In this document: piece after piece, positions 1 to 12,113 of the stretch
How the letters are laid out: each line of letters starts with the position of its first letter
Position numbering within the stretch: position 1 is the stretch's first letter
NCBI GenBank assembly: GCA_032716605.1
Contig: CM064569.1
Location: 14,030,038-14,094,037, forward strand
Length of the DNA: 64,000 bases
Direction: 5' to 3'
Source of the DNA: Paralithodes platypus
Lineage: Eukaryota > Arthropoda > Malacostraca > Decapoda > Lithodidae
The notes under the pieces: generated by a model
The model's database searches: none
Told to the model about the DNA's origin: nothing
Seen by the model: only the letters and a program-made list of their open reading frames with translations
Made by a program: the position numbers and the translations under genes

Positions 1-1892
1 TTTGCTAATGATAGATCAAAATCCTCACAAAATGACGAAGAACGGGTGAAATTTGTAGAGCTACGACGCAAAGCCAAAAAGTTAATTAAGCAAAGTAAAA
101 AGACCTTAAAGTTACATATTGCGAATCAAAGTAAAACAAACCCAAAAGAATTCTATAGTTATATCAGAAAGAAAAAAGTAGTTACTTCAACTGTTGGACC
201 GTTAGTCGATGAAAATGGAGAATACACCAAAGACGAAGTACAAATGAGTAATGCCCTCAATACCTTCTTTGCATCAGTTTTTACAACAGAAGATCTCAGT
301 GATATCCCTACACCATCGCCGATTCAGATTGATAATTCAGATGTTCTAAGCAATATCACCGTTACAGAGAGAGAAGTATTGAATTGTTTAGATAAACTCA
401 AGGTAAATAAAACGCCTGGACCTGATACAATCTCGCCTAGAGTTCTGAAGGAAGCTAAGGATGAGCTCTCCAAACCACTGACATTACTATTCAATAATTC
501 CTTGCAGTCTGGAACTATGCCTGATCAGTGGAAGCTAGCCAACGTAACACCGATATTCAAAAAAGGCAGCAAATCCCTACCCAGTAACTATCGTCCAATT
601 AGCTTAACCTCAGTTGTATGTAAAATGCTAGAAACGGTCATACGAGACAGACTCGTAAATCACTTAGAGGAAAATAATATACTTAAAGATACTCAACACG
701 GCTTTCGTAAAAACGTTCCTGTTTAACAAACCTCTTAGACTTCTTCCACGATATCCTCAACCTCTACGATGAGAGTAAAGCTGTAGATATTATATACCTT
801 GATTTTCAAAAGGCCTTTGACAAAGTTCCCCACAAACGTTTACTGCTAAAAACTAAAAGCGCATGGAATACAAGACGGTGTGTTGAAATGGATAGAAAAT
901 TGGCTCAGCGACAGAAAGCAAAGAGTAGTCATAAACGGTAAGGCATCTAAATGGACCAATGTAAGTAGCGGGGTACCCCAGGGATCGGTACTAGGACCAA
1001 TACTCTTTCTAATTTACATCAACGACATAGATGAGGGCCTCACCTGTACAATATCAAAATTTGCTGACGATACAAAAATTGCAAATAGCGTACTCTCAAA
1101 AGAACAAGTTGACGATATGCAACACAATCTAGATAAATTGTCATGTTGGGCCCAAATTTGGCAAATGAGTTTCAATGCGGATAAATGTAAAGTACTACAT
1201 ATCGGATACCTAAATGAGAAAGCAAACTATTCGATGAATGGCACTCAGCTAAAGAATGTAAACAGAGAAACCGATCTGGGAGTAACAATATCGAGTAACC
1301 TAAAACCGAGTCAACAATGTTCAGAAGTTGTTAAGAAGGCAAACAAAATAATTGGCTTTATAGGCAGGTCATTTGAGCATAAATCCAAAGAAGTTATCCT
1401 AACCCTTTACAATTCCTTAGTCCGCCCTCTTCTGGAATACTGCGTTCAATGCTGGTGCCCTTATTACCAAAAAGATATAAACAAGCTAGAACGAGTTCAA
1501 CGTAGAGTTACCAAAATGATACCTAGCCTAAAGAACAAACCATACGAAGAGCGTCTTAGAGAATTAAATCTATTTCCTTTAACCCAGCGCAGATTAAGAG
1601 GTGACTTAATTCAAGTGTTCAAAATCATCAAAGGCATCGACAATATGAACTGTAGTAAGTACTTCACTATCGACTAATCTAATTACACGCGGCGCGGGGA
1701 AACGGTTGCAAAATTATTGGTAAATCTTTTAACTCACACGAATCTAAGAATTTCTTCTTCAATCGAGTTGTCAACTTGTGGAATGGGCTTCCCCGAAACG
1801 TTATAAACTGCATCACCGTTGATTCATTTAAACTCCGCCTAGACAAATATCTCGCTTCAAACCCGCGACTGACTGCGTTTGTAAATGAATAA
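1..1892 (+). pseudogene. Broken ORF2 (reverse transcriptase) of LINE L1
   Basis: In a live element this protein would copy LINE RNA into DNA at the target site. Visible RT motifs in order: PGPDTISP near 418-441; SNYRPISLTS near 583-612; motif A YLDFQKAFDKV near 799-831; motif B GVPQGSVLGPILF near 970-1008; motif C FADD near 1060-1071, with both catalytic aspartates kept. The reading frame changes between about 715 and 735, returns between about 845 and 880, is stopped at 1675-1677, and resumes in a third frame from about 1728 (FNSHESKNFFFNRVVNLWN) to the stop at 1890-1892. The N-terminal endonuclease would lie left of the window. The intact catalytic residues suggest fairly recent decay. No ATG is implied, because the sequence is open from base 1. 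Confidence 0.9.
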
Positions 1893-2117
1893 CTTTATTT
1901 TATCCCCCCCTCAGTTACTAACCCATCTGTCCCCTACTAACTTCCTAATCCTGCCACGGACATTAGTTCCAGGGCAGTAATTCCATTTCCAATGTTCCCT
2001 TACCCACTCTAAACCACTGTTTGGACACTTGATCCTCAGTGTTTTGGAGGACAAGCAACCTAGAAGGGTCACTAGATCTGTTGTTGCTTGATTTCCTTTG
2101 TACTCCTTTGTACTTTG
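1..2117 (+). mobile_element. LINE L1: 5'-cut, degenerate non-LTR retrotransposon
   Basis: The copy enters from the left window edge already in coding frame and runs through the reverse-transcriptase (RT) and C-terminal regions to a stop at 1890-1892. A 3' untranslated tail of about 220 bp follows, ending in TTTGTACTCCTTTGTAC. The tail is recognised because a second copy of it lies at 8806-9012. There is no poly(A); the 63-bp array at 2118 starts directly at the tail. Frame breaks make it inactive. The jockey/CR1-like assignment rests on motif style only. Confidence 0.9.
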
Positions 2118-3110
2118 ATATACTATGTTGGGTTATCCTATGTTGTTCTATATTATGTTATTATGCTATGTTGTCCTATGATATATTATGTGCTATATTA
2201 TGTTATTATGCTATGTTGTCCTATGATATATTATGTTGGGTTATCCTATGTTGTGCTATATTATGTTATTATGCTATGTTGTCCTATGATATACTATGTT
2301 GGGTTATCCTATGTTGTGCTATATTATGTTATTATGCTATGTTGTCCTATGATATATTACCTATGATATACTATGTTGGGTTATCCTATGTTGTGCTATA
2401 TTATGTTATTATGCTATGTTGTCCTATGATATATTATGTTGGGTTATCCTATGTTGTTCTATATTATGTTATTATGCTATGTTGTCCTATGATATATTAT
2501 GTTGGGTTATCCTATGTTGTGCTATATTATGTTATTATGCTATGTTGTCCTATGATATATTATGTTGGGTTATCCTATGTTGTGCTATATTATGTTATTA
2601 TGCTATGTTGTCCTATGATATATTATGTTGGGTTATCCTATGTTGTGCTATATTATGTTATTATGCTATGGTATACTATGATATACAATGTTGGGTTATC
2701 CTATGTTGTGCTGTATTATGTTATTATGTTATGTTGTCCTATGATATATTATGTTGGGTTATCCTATATTGTGCTATATTATGTTATTATGCTATGGTAT
2801 ACTATGATATACTATGTTGTGTTATCCTATGTTGTGCTATATTATGTTATTATGCTATGTTGTCCTATGATATATTATGTTGGGTTATCCTATGTTGTGC
2901 TATATTATGTTATTATGCTATGGTATACTATGATATACTATGTTGGGTTATCCTATGTTGTGCTATATTATGTTATTATGCTATGTTGTCCTATGATATA
3001 TTATGTTGGGTTATCCTATGTTGTGCTATATTATGCTATTATGAGTTATGTTATGCTATGTTATACTATGATATGCTATGTTGTATTGGGTTAGGTTATT
3101 TTACACTACG
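2118..3110. repeat. 63-bp minisatellite, about 14 copies
   Basis: Tandem units are built from CTATGTTGTCC, TATGATATATTATG and TTGGGTTATCC blocks. Several units carry a GGTATAC variant, and one short deletion lies near 2180. The unit length is a multiple of three, so long stop-free frames arise that are not genes. The array begins at the 3' tail of LINE L1 and decays after about 3040. Confidence 0.9.
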
Positions 3111-3582
<472 letters not shown>

Positions 3583-3761
3583 ACGTTATTGATCAGTACA
3601 GCCAAGGTCAAGCCAACAACAGCAGAAGGTAATATTATTAACTTATTAATATTATCTGGGGTGACGTCCTAAGAGTTATTGTAGTATTTAGTTTACTTAT
3701 TATAATAATGGTTAAATGTTTTGATTGCTTTGCCATTTTCGAGTACACATATACAGTATAA

Positions 3762-3764
<3 letters not shown>

Positions 3765-3795
<31 letters not shown>

Positions 3796-3830
3796 CTGTA
3801 TATATATATATATACTATATATAGATGTAG

Positions 3831-3895
<65 letters not shown>

Positions 3896-3903
3896 ATTAT
3901 ATA

Positions 3904-3955
<52 letters not shown>

Positions 3956-3981
3956 TATATATATATACTGTATATATATAT
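3765..3981. repeat. (TA)n microsatellite with CTG interruptions
   Basis: A TA-dominated run of about 215 bp, interrupted by TATATACTGTATATA at 3798-3800 and 3968-3970 and by one GATGTAGC near 3824. Potentially cruciform-forming. Confidence 0.95.
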
Positions 3982-4429
3982 TTTTTTTGTTTTACTAAAG
4001 TAAATGCATTCCCAAATCTCCTTCAAGCTAAATGTGTACAATTTGCTGTAGATACATGGCCTGGGTCTCGTAATTTGTAGAGTCGCTATTACTCGCCCAG
4101 ATAACAAAAAATCCACAACTGAATAAGGTGAAACGTCTTATAAATCGTCAAACTAATGAGGTAAATAGTTTAACAAATCTCTAAACTAATGAAGTGACAC
4201 AGGGAAGGTTCAAAGGGTAGGCCTACCAGATAGTGTTAAGAAGCTATGGGTGGCAACATATATTTAGAAGAGATACATACAAGCACTGACTTTGATATTA
4301 TTCTGTAGATATGTGGGATATATTGATTAGTGTACAAGTAATGTGGTTAGTTTATGAAATGTGATGCTTGCAAATTCAATTGGATATAATTATGTCTCAT
4401 GAATGAGACGGGTTACATATGAATGGGAT
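3982..4429. other. AT-rich non-coding sequence
   Basis: No repeat family from this window and no coding signal recognised. Confidence 0.5.
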
Positions 4430-4643
4430 CTGCCTCCTGTGAGACAGTCGAACTCTTTATAATTCTATTCTAGCTATATTTAGTCGATTTTGTTCACTTT
4501 AAGAAGGATCTGGGGTGGTAAAAATTGTTAAGTGAGATAGTTGGAAGCCTGTTAATTATTGGGGGTCTTATTAAACTGAATAAAATCATGTATTAGTAGC
4601 CAGCATGAAGTTAAAAGGACGGCACCGGTACTGAGAGGGTTAA
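4430..4643 (+). mobile_element. MITE family C, copy C1 (degenerate)
   Basis: Matches family C: a left arm with TTTAGTCGATTTTG, a centre with GGGGTCTTATTAAACTG, and a right end CACCGGTACTGAGAGGGTTAA. The left terminus is eroded. Family C is about 215 bp, imperfectly palindromic, with ends TTAACCCNTTCAGTACCGG. Confidence 0.7.
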
Positions 4644-4666
4644 GGAGCATTTATCACTACTTACTG

Positions 4667-4876
4667 TAGTCTATTCACTGTAAGTAGGTGAGAAATCATG
4701 ACCTCTAACCTCTGTAACCCAAAAAACGACTAGAGTAATCGAACAAATATTTCTACCATTTGGGAGGAGTCGGTCAAGGAATAGATGTGGAAATTGACAG
4801 CCAATTTGCTCTAGCCCTTTTTGTGTTACAGAGGATAGATGTAATGATTGTTCACCTACATACAGCGATTAGACTA
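4667..4876. mobile_element. MITE family T, copy T1
   Basis: About 210 bp foldback. The left arm (AGAAATCATGACCTCTAACC) is the approximate reverse complement of the right arm, and GACTAGAGTAATCG pairs with GCTCTAGCCC across the centre. Flanked by TA. Its outer end GTCTATTCACTGTAAGTAGG is shared with T3, marking a subfamily distinct from T2/T5/T6. Confidence 0.8.
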
Positions 4877-5809
4877 TAGGAGCCGCCTCAACACTTCATT
4901 GACAGGGGGCTGGAGTGTATAATGTATCTGTTGTGTCGTCAGTACGTCAACCAAGATGACCCCTCCACACCAGTTGGCTGTCAGGTTGCAACAACTCTTA
5001 TAGTGTGGTAAGTAGCAGGTATGCCTGTTGGTCACTTGGTCCAGTGTTCAATCCCAAGTGGGTTGTGTGGGATAATGTAATAATTAGTATGGAATTATAT
5101 TAGTACATAGAAAACTTGCAATTATGCTTATAAGTCATCAATTTAACTGTGTATTAATTAATATTCTGGTGACATGCAGTGTTGATGAATTCATAATAGT
5201 ATATTTTTCCCTTCACATATGTATGATAACACAGCAGCAGAGATACACTTAGATATAGATCTACCCATTAACTGATTCTGACAAGGGCACAATTTATCTT
5301 CATAAATCTAGCTATCATGAAATGATCGGTTTCAACTTAGGAAGGCCCTTTCAAAAGAACCACTAGAAATTGAAGGGTAAAGCACTATCAACAGTATAAT
5401 TATACAGTACAGTAGGCGTGACCCTAGTATAGTTGTGGATATTGTGGGCCGTATTTACCAGTCGACAAACATTCCGCTCGATCAGGAACACCGTCGTAGA
5501 AGTGAATTTATGAACCTGTACTACATGAAAGAGATTGGTTTGGTTTATAATCCAATTTGTACATGTTGACAACCTTGCTAGCAGCTTCATGACCAGCTAA
5601 TCAGAATGACACGGGCCTTACTCAAATTATTAACTTTGCTGATCTATTATATATAGATGTAAATAGAGAAAAAATAATGCGAATTAAAGAAAGTATGTCG
5701 ATATAAAGGCAAAACAAAAAGTGGACAATCTTGTAAATCAGCTAAGAGATCAATCCCATAACAAATAGGGGGAGGGGGGGGGGGAGGGAGAGGGGAAATT
5801 GAAAAGGTG
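4877..5809. other. Non-coding sequence with a G-rich tract
   Basis: No gene recognised. A G-rich tract at about 5768-5796 (runs of 5 to 12 G) could form a G-quadruplex and sits immediately left of MITE A1. Confidence 0.5.
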
Positions 5810-6188
5810 TTAAGGGGGCCCACCTCGTTTTTGTTCTATCTCTCTCCCTCTCTCTCTGGCTTGTATCCATTCGGCCCCATTCAGCCTACTGTTTTAAGAC
5901 GTTTATCCACATCCGGGTGTCTATTTTTTTCCTGGCGAGCGGTAGCGAGCCAGCATATATTTTTTAAATGTTTTTGACAGCAGGTTAAATTTGTACATTT
6001 TTCGATAGAAAAAATTCTCCGGCGAAGCCGGATTTCTTCATACATACTGGCTCGCTATCGCTCGTCAGGAAGAAATAGACACATAGATGGGGGTAAACGT
6101 CTTAAAACAGTAGGCTGAGTGGGGCCGAATGGATACAAGCCAGAGAAAGAGAGAAAAGTAGATACAAAAAGCAGGTGACCCTCCTTAA
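5810..6188 (+). mobile_element. MITE family A, copy A1 (TTAA foldback)
   Basis: Near full-length reference copy, flanked by TTAA (5810-5813 and 6185-6188). The left arm is TTAAGGGGGCCCACCTCG, a CT-rich run, GGCTTGTATCCATTCGG, then GTTTTAAGACGTTTATCC. The right arm is the reverse complement of the same blocks. The core holds GGCGAGCGGTAGCGAGCC, its inverted partner, and two hairpins: ATTTTTC/GAAAAAT with loop GATA, and CCGGC/GCCGG with loop GAA. No coding capacity. Confidence 0.9.
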
Positions 6189-6991
6189 CGATAAACAATC
6201 ATCAGACCAGACCAGACCCCTCTTCTACTAGACTATCATTCCATACGCCTCGTAAATACGATAACTAGTAATCAGTGTCGGGAAGGGTGCAGTACTGTAT
6301 ACTGACTGAGAAAGCAGCCCTGTGTCCGATCATTTGGTTAATGGATTGGGACGCAGCACTTGTGTTCGTCTGGCTTTTCAAAGATCGACAGGTACACTAT
6401 AACATTGAACGTTTAAGTAAATATTTATGTATACTCGTAATATTTATGTATACTCGTAATATTTATTTTATCGTTTATGTGTGCTAATATTAACACGACG
6501 ACGGGAACACTTATGTACATCTTGTATTTTTTTCTTGTTCTTGTTTACAAATAAGCCTTCAGTGTATATAGCAAGGTATGAATTGTGGATGACCATGAAG
6601 AGCCATTACAACATTTGGATGATCACGATCGATGCTCCGGTGGATGGGACTCGTTAGCCTTGGTCGGTATTCCATCTAGGGGAGACAACTTTGTAGAACT
6701 CCGGGTGGATGGGACTCGTCAGCCTTGGTCGACAACCTGTCTAGGAGAGTAAGCCTCATTCAAATCCGCACTGCTTACCCTAGAGTGAAGCATGTTAGGG
6801 GATGGACTAGCCGCACACCCCTGTAGAAAAATAGTGCTAAAAATATACATATAAATATATTGGAGTTGGACGGTCTGAAAGTTTATTGGTCAAACCTTTT
6901 AGCTACCATACTGTATATCCTTCCTAAGCTTCATAAAATTATCTAACTGTATCTGAAAACAAATAAAAAGCATCTCAAAGGTATGCAAACG
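6189..6991. other. Non-coding sequence with a short internal duplication
   Basis: GATGGGACTCGTTAGCCTTGG-type sequence occurs twice (near 6642 and 6709), each followed by a TCTAGG-GAG block, and ends with GGACTAGCCGCACACCCCTG. It may be the remnant of an interspersed repeat not otherwise seen here. TATGTATACTCGTAATATT is repeated near 6424-6460. No gene. Confidence 0.45.
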
Positions 6992-7208
6992 GTTAACTCT
7001 TTGAAGATAATGATGCATTTCGACAGTTTATTCTGGCTATCATTAGACGATTTTATGCCGTTTAGGAAGGATCTGTGGGAATTGTAAGGGTAAAGACTGT
7101 CTCAACTAACTCTCTGACTTCCATATACCCTTCCTAATCTGCGTAAAATCGTCTAATAAAAGCAAGAAAACTGAAACGAAATGCGTAATCGGATCTTGAA
7201 AGGGTTAA
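6992..7208 (+). mobile_element. MITE family C, copy C2
   Basis: Full-length, TTAA at both ends. TATCATTAGACGATTTTATG on the left pairs with TAAAATCGTCTAAT on the right; the right end is GAAAGGGTTAA. Confidence 0.8.
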
Positions 7209-7620
7209 TAACTTAGCATTAAAAGGTTAGTAATGAGGCTTTCCTCAATACATACAGTAGATGGAGTTGTTGTTGTTGTTGTTGTTTTCCTTTTCTTTTT
7301 TTAACGAAGTGTAATTGAGAGGAAATATATTAATTGAATATTTAAGAGAGGTTTAAAGGAAAGAGAGGATAACAAATAAGAGTGAGCATATCAAACATAA
7401 TTAAGTCGATAGGAAGAATGACAGTACAATACAGGACAAACGAGAGAATAAATTAACAGAAGAATAGTAATATTGATGATGAAATTATATATATTCATGA
7501 GGAGAGAGATAGAGAAAAAAAAAAAAAAGAGGTGGGGGCAAAATAATACACTCCCTATCAACTTAAATAAACACACACACACACATCACACCACACACAC
7601 ACCACACACACACACACACT
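7209..7620. repeat. Simple-repeat-rich stretch: (TTG)n, poly(A), (AC)n
   Basis: (TTG)n at about 7268-7287, an A run at 7516-7529, and an (AC)n tract at 7571-7619 that ends where LINE L2a begins. No gene. Confidence 0.85.
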
Positions 7621-8215
7621 GGGTGTGCTCAACCGCCTCAAGGGGTTCTTTACCTCTGCGCAGCTTCTTGCTCTGTACAGGGGCACAATGCGTCCTTTTA
7701 TTGAGTATTGTTCACATGCGTGGGGAGGATCCTCTCACACCGCACTCCTAGATAAAGTAGAAAGGAAAGCCTTTCGTATCATTAACTCCCGTCCACTCAC
7801 CAACTCTCTGCAATCTCTCTCTCTTTGCCGCAGTGTTGCATCTCTCTCGCTACTACAATAATCAGTGTTCCTCGGAGTTTTCCCAGTGTATACCACCTCC
7901 TCTACGTAGGGTACATAGTACCAGCCTTGCAACACAATCCCACCCCTACTCTGTGCAACTCTCCAACCCAAGAGTGAAACGTTATTCTCAGAATTTCTTC
8001 TATTCAACTGCTGAGCTCTGGAACTCTCTCCCAGAATCAGTCTTTCCCTCTGCCTATGACTCAAATTGCTTCAAACTCCGTGTGTCCAAGCATTTTAGCT
8101 CGAACGTCCCTTGATTTCAGCCCTGTCACTCTTTGAAATCTGGGGGAGGCACTCGCTGCAGGCAGCTATGCCTTTTGTCTCCCTTATTCACATAAAAAAA
8201 AAAAAAAAACACAAA
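7621..8215 (+). pseudogene. LINE L2a: RT C-terminal fragment with 3' UTR and poly(A)
   Basis: The C-terminal part of a second non-LTR reverse transcriptase. The peptide LYRGTMRPFIEYCSHAWGG followed by LLDKVERKAFRIIN lies in one frame (7622-7858). After a shift near 7830-7860, HPYSVQLSNPRVKRY and STAELWNSLPESVFP follow, to the stop at 8112-8114. A roughly 90-bp 3' UTR (GGGGGAGGCACTCGCTGCAG) ends in poly(A) at 8192-8220. This is the conserved C-terminal tail of jockey-like LINEs. It is 5'-truncated directly beside the (AC)n tract. The same family recurs at 10070-10395. Confidence 0.88.
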
Positions 8216-8338
8216 AAAAACCACACACACACAGGATAAAAGTAGGGTCAGGGGAAATGAAGAAAGAGGTCACTTGGGAGGCCATCAAAAGACTTAGACC
8301 TTACATTGAAGATGGGAGGGTTAGTAGGTCCATACATT

Positions 8339-8340
<2 letters not shown>

Positions 8341-8379
<39 letters not shown>
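8341..8379. repeat. (GA)n microsatellite
   Basis: About 39 bp of GA dinucleotides inside a wider GA-rich stretch extending to about 8415. Confidence 0.95.
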
Positions 8380-8380
<1 letters not shown>

Positions 8381-8739
8381 GAGAGGAGGTGGAGGGAGAA
8401 AGAGAGTGGGGAGGGGATTATTAATGGATGCTTAATTTAGAACGTTCAATCGAATGATAACAAATTCATGGGTCGTATTGGGAATTCTCATATATATAAT
8501 ACATTTATTCGCTGCCTAAAAAAAAGGGGGGGGGGGCATTCCGTGTGACCTGTTTACAGCAAGAGGTTTGTGTAAGTTTCCAAACAACCTGTGTCTCTCT
8601 TCACTATTTTTCTATCTATCTATTTACTCAAGCCCAATCATCACTGTTCCTATTTTTGAACTGGTCAATATAAATAGAAACTCGAAGTAAGCAGATTGTT
8701 GTGGGATCCAATCAGGGGTTAATGAATAAAGTAGTTACA
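8380..8739. other. Non-coding sequence
   Basis: No gene or repeat family recognised. A short A6-G10 run lies at about 8520-8537. Confidence 0.45.
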
Positions 8740-8761
8740 TTATTATTATTATTATTATTAT

Positions 8762-8805
<44 letters not shown>
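8740..8805. repeat. (ATT)n followed by poly(T)
   Basis: ATT trinucleotides to about 8765, then about 40 T, directly abutting the L1 3' fragment. Confidence 0.95.
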
Positions 8806-8808
<3 letters not shown>

Positions 8809-9012
8809 ACCAACTGTTCCCTAATATCATCTCCTAATCCTGCCACATACATTTGTCCCAGGGCAGTCTTCCCTTTCCATTTTTCCCTTACCCACTATAA
8901 GCTATTTGACACTTGACCATCAGTGTTTTGGAGGTCAAGCAGCCTTGAGGAGTCACTGGACCTGTTGTTGCTTGATTTCCTGTGTACCCTTTGTACTCCT
9001 TTCTTGTCGACC
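8806..9012 (+). mobile_element. LINE L1 3' UTR fragment
   Basis: Clear similarity to the L1 tail at 1915-2115: shared blocks CCTAATCCTGCCAC, CCAGGGCAGT, CAGTGTTTTGGAGG, CTGTTGTTGCTTGATTTCCT and TTTGTACTCCTTT. No RT sequence precedes it. A poly(T) tract lies at its 5' side instead of poly(A) at its 3' side. Confidence 0.88.
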
Positions 9013-9116
9013 ATGCCTATGTTGCTTGCAAGTGGTGTGGTTGTGGGGTAGTAATTAGATGGATAACTATCCTCGCCACCCCAACCTTCAAATCCAGATG
9101 CCCCAAATACACACTA

Positions 9117-9490
9117 TTAAGGGAGCCCACCTCACTTTTTTCTCTTTCTCTCCCTCTCTATTTGGCTTGTATCTATTCGGCCCCATTCAGCCTACTGTTG
9201 TAAAACGTGTACCCTCTTTCAGGTGTCAATATTTTCCTGGCGAGCGGTAGCGTGCTAGCATATATATATTTTTTCCTTTGGACAGCAAGCTAAATTTGTA
9301 TATTTTTCGGTAGAAAAATGTCTCCAGGAAGCCGGATTTCTCCATACAATGCTAGCTCGCTAGCGCTCGCCAGGAATAAATCGACACCTGGATGGGGATA
9401 TACGTCTTAAAACAATTGGCTGAATGGGGCCGAATGGATACAAGCCAGGGAAAGAGAGAAAGATAAAAAAATGCCGGTGACCCCCGTTAA
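9117..9490 (+). mobile_element. MITE family A, copy A2
   Basis: TTAA at both ends. Left GGGAGCCCACCTCAC, right CCGGTGACCCCCGTTAA. The core hairpin is weakened (CTCCAGGAAGCCGG). The right TTAA is also the left TTAA of C3. Confidence 0.88.
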
Positions 9491-9690
9491 CTCCGTCAGC
9501 ACAATGACGTACTTTTCATCATATTAGACGATTTTTTAAACTTGTAATTTACCTCTAGGAATCAAAGGGGATAAATAGGATCTCAATTAACCCTCTTTGA
9601 ACAACACAGGTCCTTCTTAAACTGCATAAATCGTCTAAATTTAGCCAGAATCCAAGGTAAAAAGGCGCCATCGTGCTGAAGGGGTGAAGT
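9487..9690 (+). mobile_element. MITE family C, copy C3, abutting A2
   Basis: Contains ATTAGACGATTTTT and TGCATAAATCGTCTAAAT arms and ends near CTGAAGGGGTGAAG (TTAA lost on the right). Shares its left TTAA with A2. Confidence 0.75.
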
Positions 9691-9820
9691 CCATGAAGAG
9701 TAGCAAACAACATCTTTCCCCGCGATGTTCCGTTTCACACAAACGCTGATGAGGACCTGCGATGTAAACTCTGTGGTTCAGTGTATTTCTATGTACATTT
9801 GATGGATTATCTTTTTCCTG

Positions 9821-10035
9821 TACACTCACGTTAATAAGTGATGTCTCGGCACCAAGTATGTTTTGATCAATAATTGGTATCAGTAATATCTAAACTTGAT
9901 TTCTTCCTATCGAGTGAAGTATACAAACATGTTCCTACACTTACCCATCCTATTCAACATCCGACAGATATTAATACAGTACAGAGCATGCCAAACGTAA
10001 TGACAGCTGGGACATGACTTATTAGCGCGGCCGTA
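9821..10035 (+). mobile_element. MITE family F, copy F1 (TA, mariner-like)
   Basis: About 215 bp. Inverted termini: left TACACTCACGTTAATAAGTG, right ACTTATTAGCGCGGCCGTA, flanked by TA. High similarity to F2 at 15367-15581 along the whole length. The TA target and a CAGTCGCGC-type end are Tc1/mariner-like (inference). Confidence 0.82.
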
Positions 10036-10069
10036 CAAATATCAGGTCCCCTGTCCTCTCGTGTGACTA

Positions 10070-10395
10070 TACCAAGGCAACTACTACCCCCTCTTCGTAG
10101 AGCACGTAGCACCCGTCTTGCAACACAATCCCACCCCTACTCTGTGCAGCTCTCCAACCCAAGAGTGAAACACTATTCTCAATTGTTCTTCTATTCAACA
10201 GCCGAGCTCTGGAACTCTCTCCCAGAATCAGTCTTTCCCTCTTCCTATGACATAAATTGATTCAAACTCCGTGCGTCCAGGCATTTTGGCTCGAACGTCC
10301 CTTGATTTTGGCCCTGTCACTCTTTCAACTCTAGGGGAGGCACTCGCTGCAGGCAGTTCTGCCTTTTGTCTCCCTCACTCTCATAGGAAAAAAAA
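10070..10395 (+). pseudogene. LINE L2b: shorter RT C-terminal fragment with 3' UTR
   Basis: Same family as L2a. The peptide RLATQSHPYSVQLSNPRVK and STAELWNSLPESVFPS lie in one frame, stopping at 10258-10260. The 3' UTR is shared (GGGGAGGCACTCGCTGCAG, CTGCCTTTTGTCTCCCTCA) and ends in poly(A) near 10386-10395. Stronger 5' truncation than L2a. Confidence 0.87.
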
Positions 10396-10849
10396 AACAC
10401 TGTTCTTCACTCTGCTCTTTCAGAACACTTTCATCTGTCTATCCTCCTCTCTACCTGACCAAACAACCAGGTAAATTCCCTTTTGTCATGGTATGCACAT
10501 GTAATTAATATGCATTGCACTGGTTCTATTTGCTGTCCATAATAGATAGATGAAGTGAGGGAGACGGTATATTAGGTTGCGCGTTCCCGCGACCCTTACT
10601 TCCGTAGCTTTAGCCACATTATAGAATACATTTCCAACATGTCAGAGTTCCACAATTGTGCCTCCCTACTCCATGAAGAAGTTGCATGTAATCACAAGTA
10701 GTTTAACATGTTAATATTTTAATTGTTACGCCCTACCACATTTACTTAAAATCGTGCTGTTCTCCTTGTGTATGTGTGTTGTACTATCCCTATGACCGGT
10801 GTTGGCTGAAGATTATAATGATAAATAACAATAATAATAATTGTCGGTA
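10396..10849. other. Non-coding sequence
   Basis: No gene or repeat family recognised; a short AATAATAAT run lies near 10827-10842. Confidence 0.4.
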
Positions 10850-11205
10850 TATTGTTCATTGCAGCCCTAAGGCTGAACATCAAAAGTTTTTCTTAAACCT
10901 AGGGACAGTACAATACTTATTCTACCTTAACTAGGAGGTCACATGCGTCCTTTGGCAACCGTGAGGTGCCTGGCTTCCCACCAAGTACATACCAGATGCA
11001 CTTTGTATTGGTGAGAAGATGTGTAGGCTAACACAGGCTGATACCAGGTTGGTTAGGCAGGAACCATGATACAATTCTCTCCGTCGCTATGGCCGAGAAC
11101 ATTTTTAATATTCTGATGGTGGCTCGAACCCTCGCTCTGGCCCCTCGCAGTCAGCGCTAAAACACAGCGCCTTAAACCATTAAACCACAGCGGCCGACGC
11201 GTGTG
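10850..11205 (-). mobile_element. tRNA-headed SINE (minus strand)
   Basis: On the minus strand, from about 11203 downward, there is a tRNA-like head with an A-box-like TGTGGTTTAATGGTTTAAGG and a B-box GGTTCGAGCC separated by a long variable-arm-like segment, as in Leu/Ser-type tRNAs. The body runs toward about 10850. Only one copy is seen, so the 3' limit is a guess. Confidence 0.6.
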
Positions 11206-11430
11206 AGTTAAGATTATGTGAGATAATGTGTTTATTAGTATATTTGTGGGTTTGTGTATTTACGTACAACATACAGTATTTGGCCAGATTTTTCGCGGTT
11301 TGGTATTTTCACTTATATTCACAAAAATATTACCCCAATAACCCCTACCCCCTCTCCACCACCCCCAGTCGTCAGTCGTCCCCCTCTCCAAAAATAACAA
11401 TGTGATGTATTTGAGGTCATGATATTCACT

Positions 11431-12064
11431 TATACTCTGTTTCATTTCAGCTGGCGAAAACTTGAATCCCTTAGCAGCTAATTTATCGATACTTATTGGA
11501 AAGATATATATATATATATATATATTAGGGGAGGTGTGGTGGAGTGGTCTTGCCACTGGCCTGGTAATCCAAAGGTCCCGGGTTCAAATCTCGATATATC
11601 AATGGGAAGATATTATTGGGATGGAATTTGTGCTGTACCTAGCTAGTATCAGTGCATTACCACAAGCCCACCGAAACGTCAATAAAATACCCTCATTGTT
11701 CCCTGATTAAATAGCACTGTATAAATATTCCCATATTCAAAATATGCTATAGGGGTGCAATGCCTGGTGAGTTATCTGCTCAACAGGTGGCGTTGTGTGT
11801 GTTTAAGTGTGAGAGTCCGAGTGTAGGGGGTGAGACAGTGAAGCAAGGGAATGAGGTGGCTTCAGAGATGGGGTCGTTTCGGGCCATGAGTGAGCACCGT
11901 GCCTCATGTGAAGGCAAGATGGCAGGTGCTCGTTGTACTCTACGTGCTTCACATGTCTCACTCCCTAGACTGGAACAAGACCTCACGGGCTTCACTGTTC
12001 ATTGTAAAGCGGTGAATGTTAAGGCTCTCAGCCTATGCCCGAGAGGAAGTAAGTTGGAATATAG

Positions 12065-12113
<49 letters not shown>

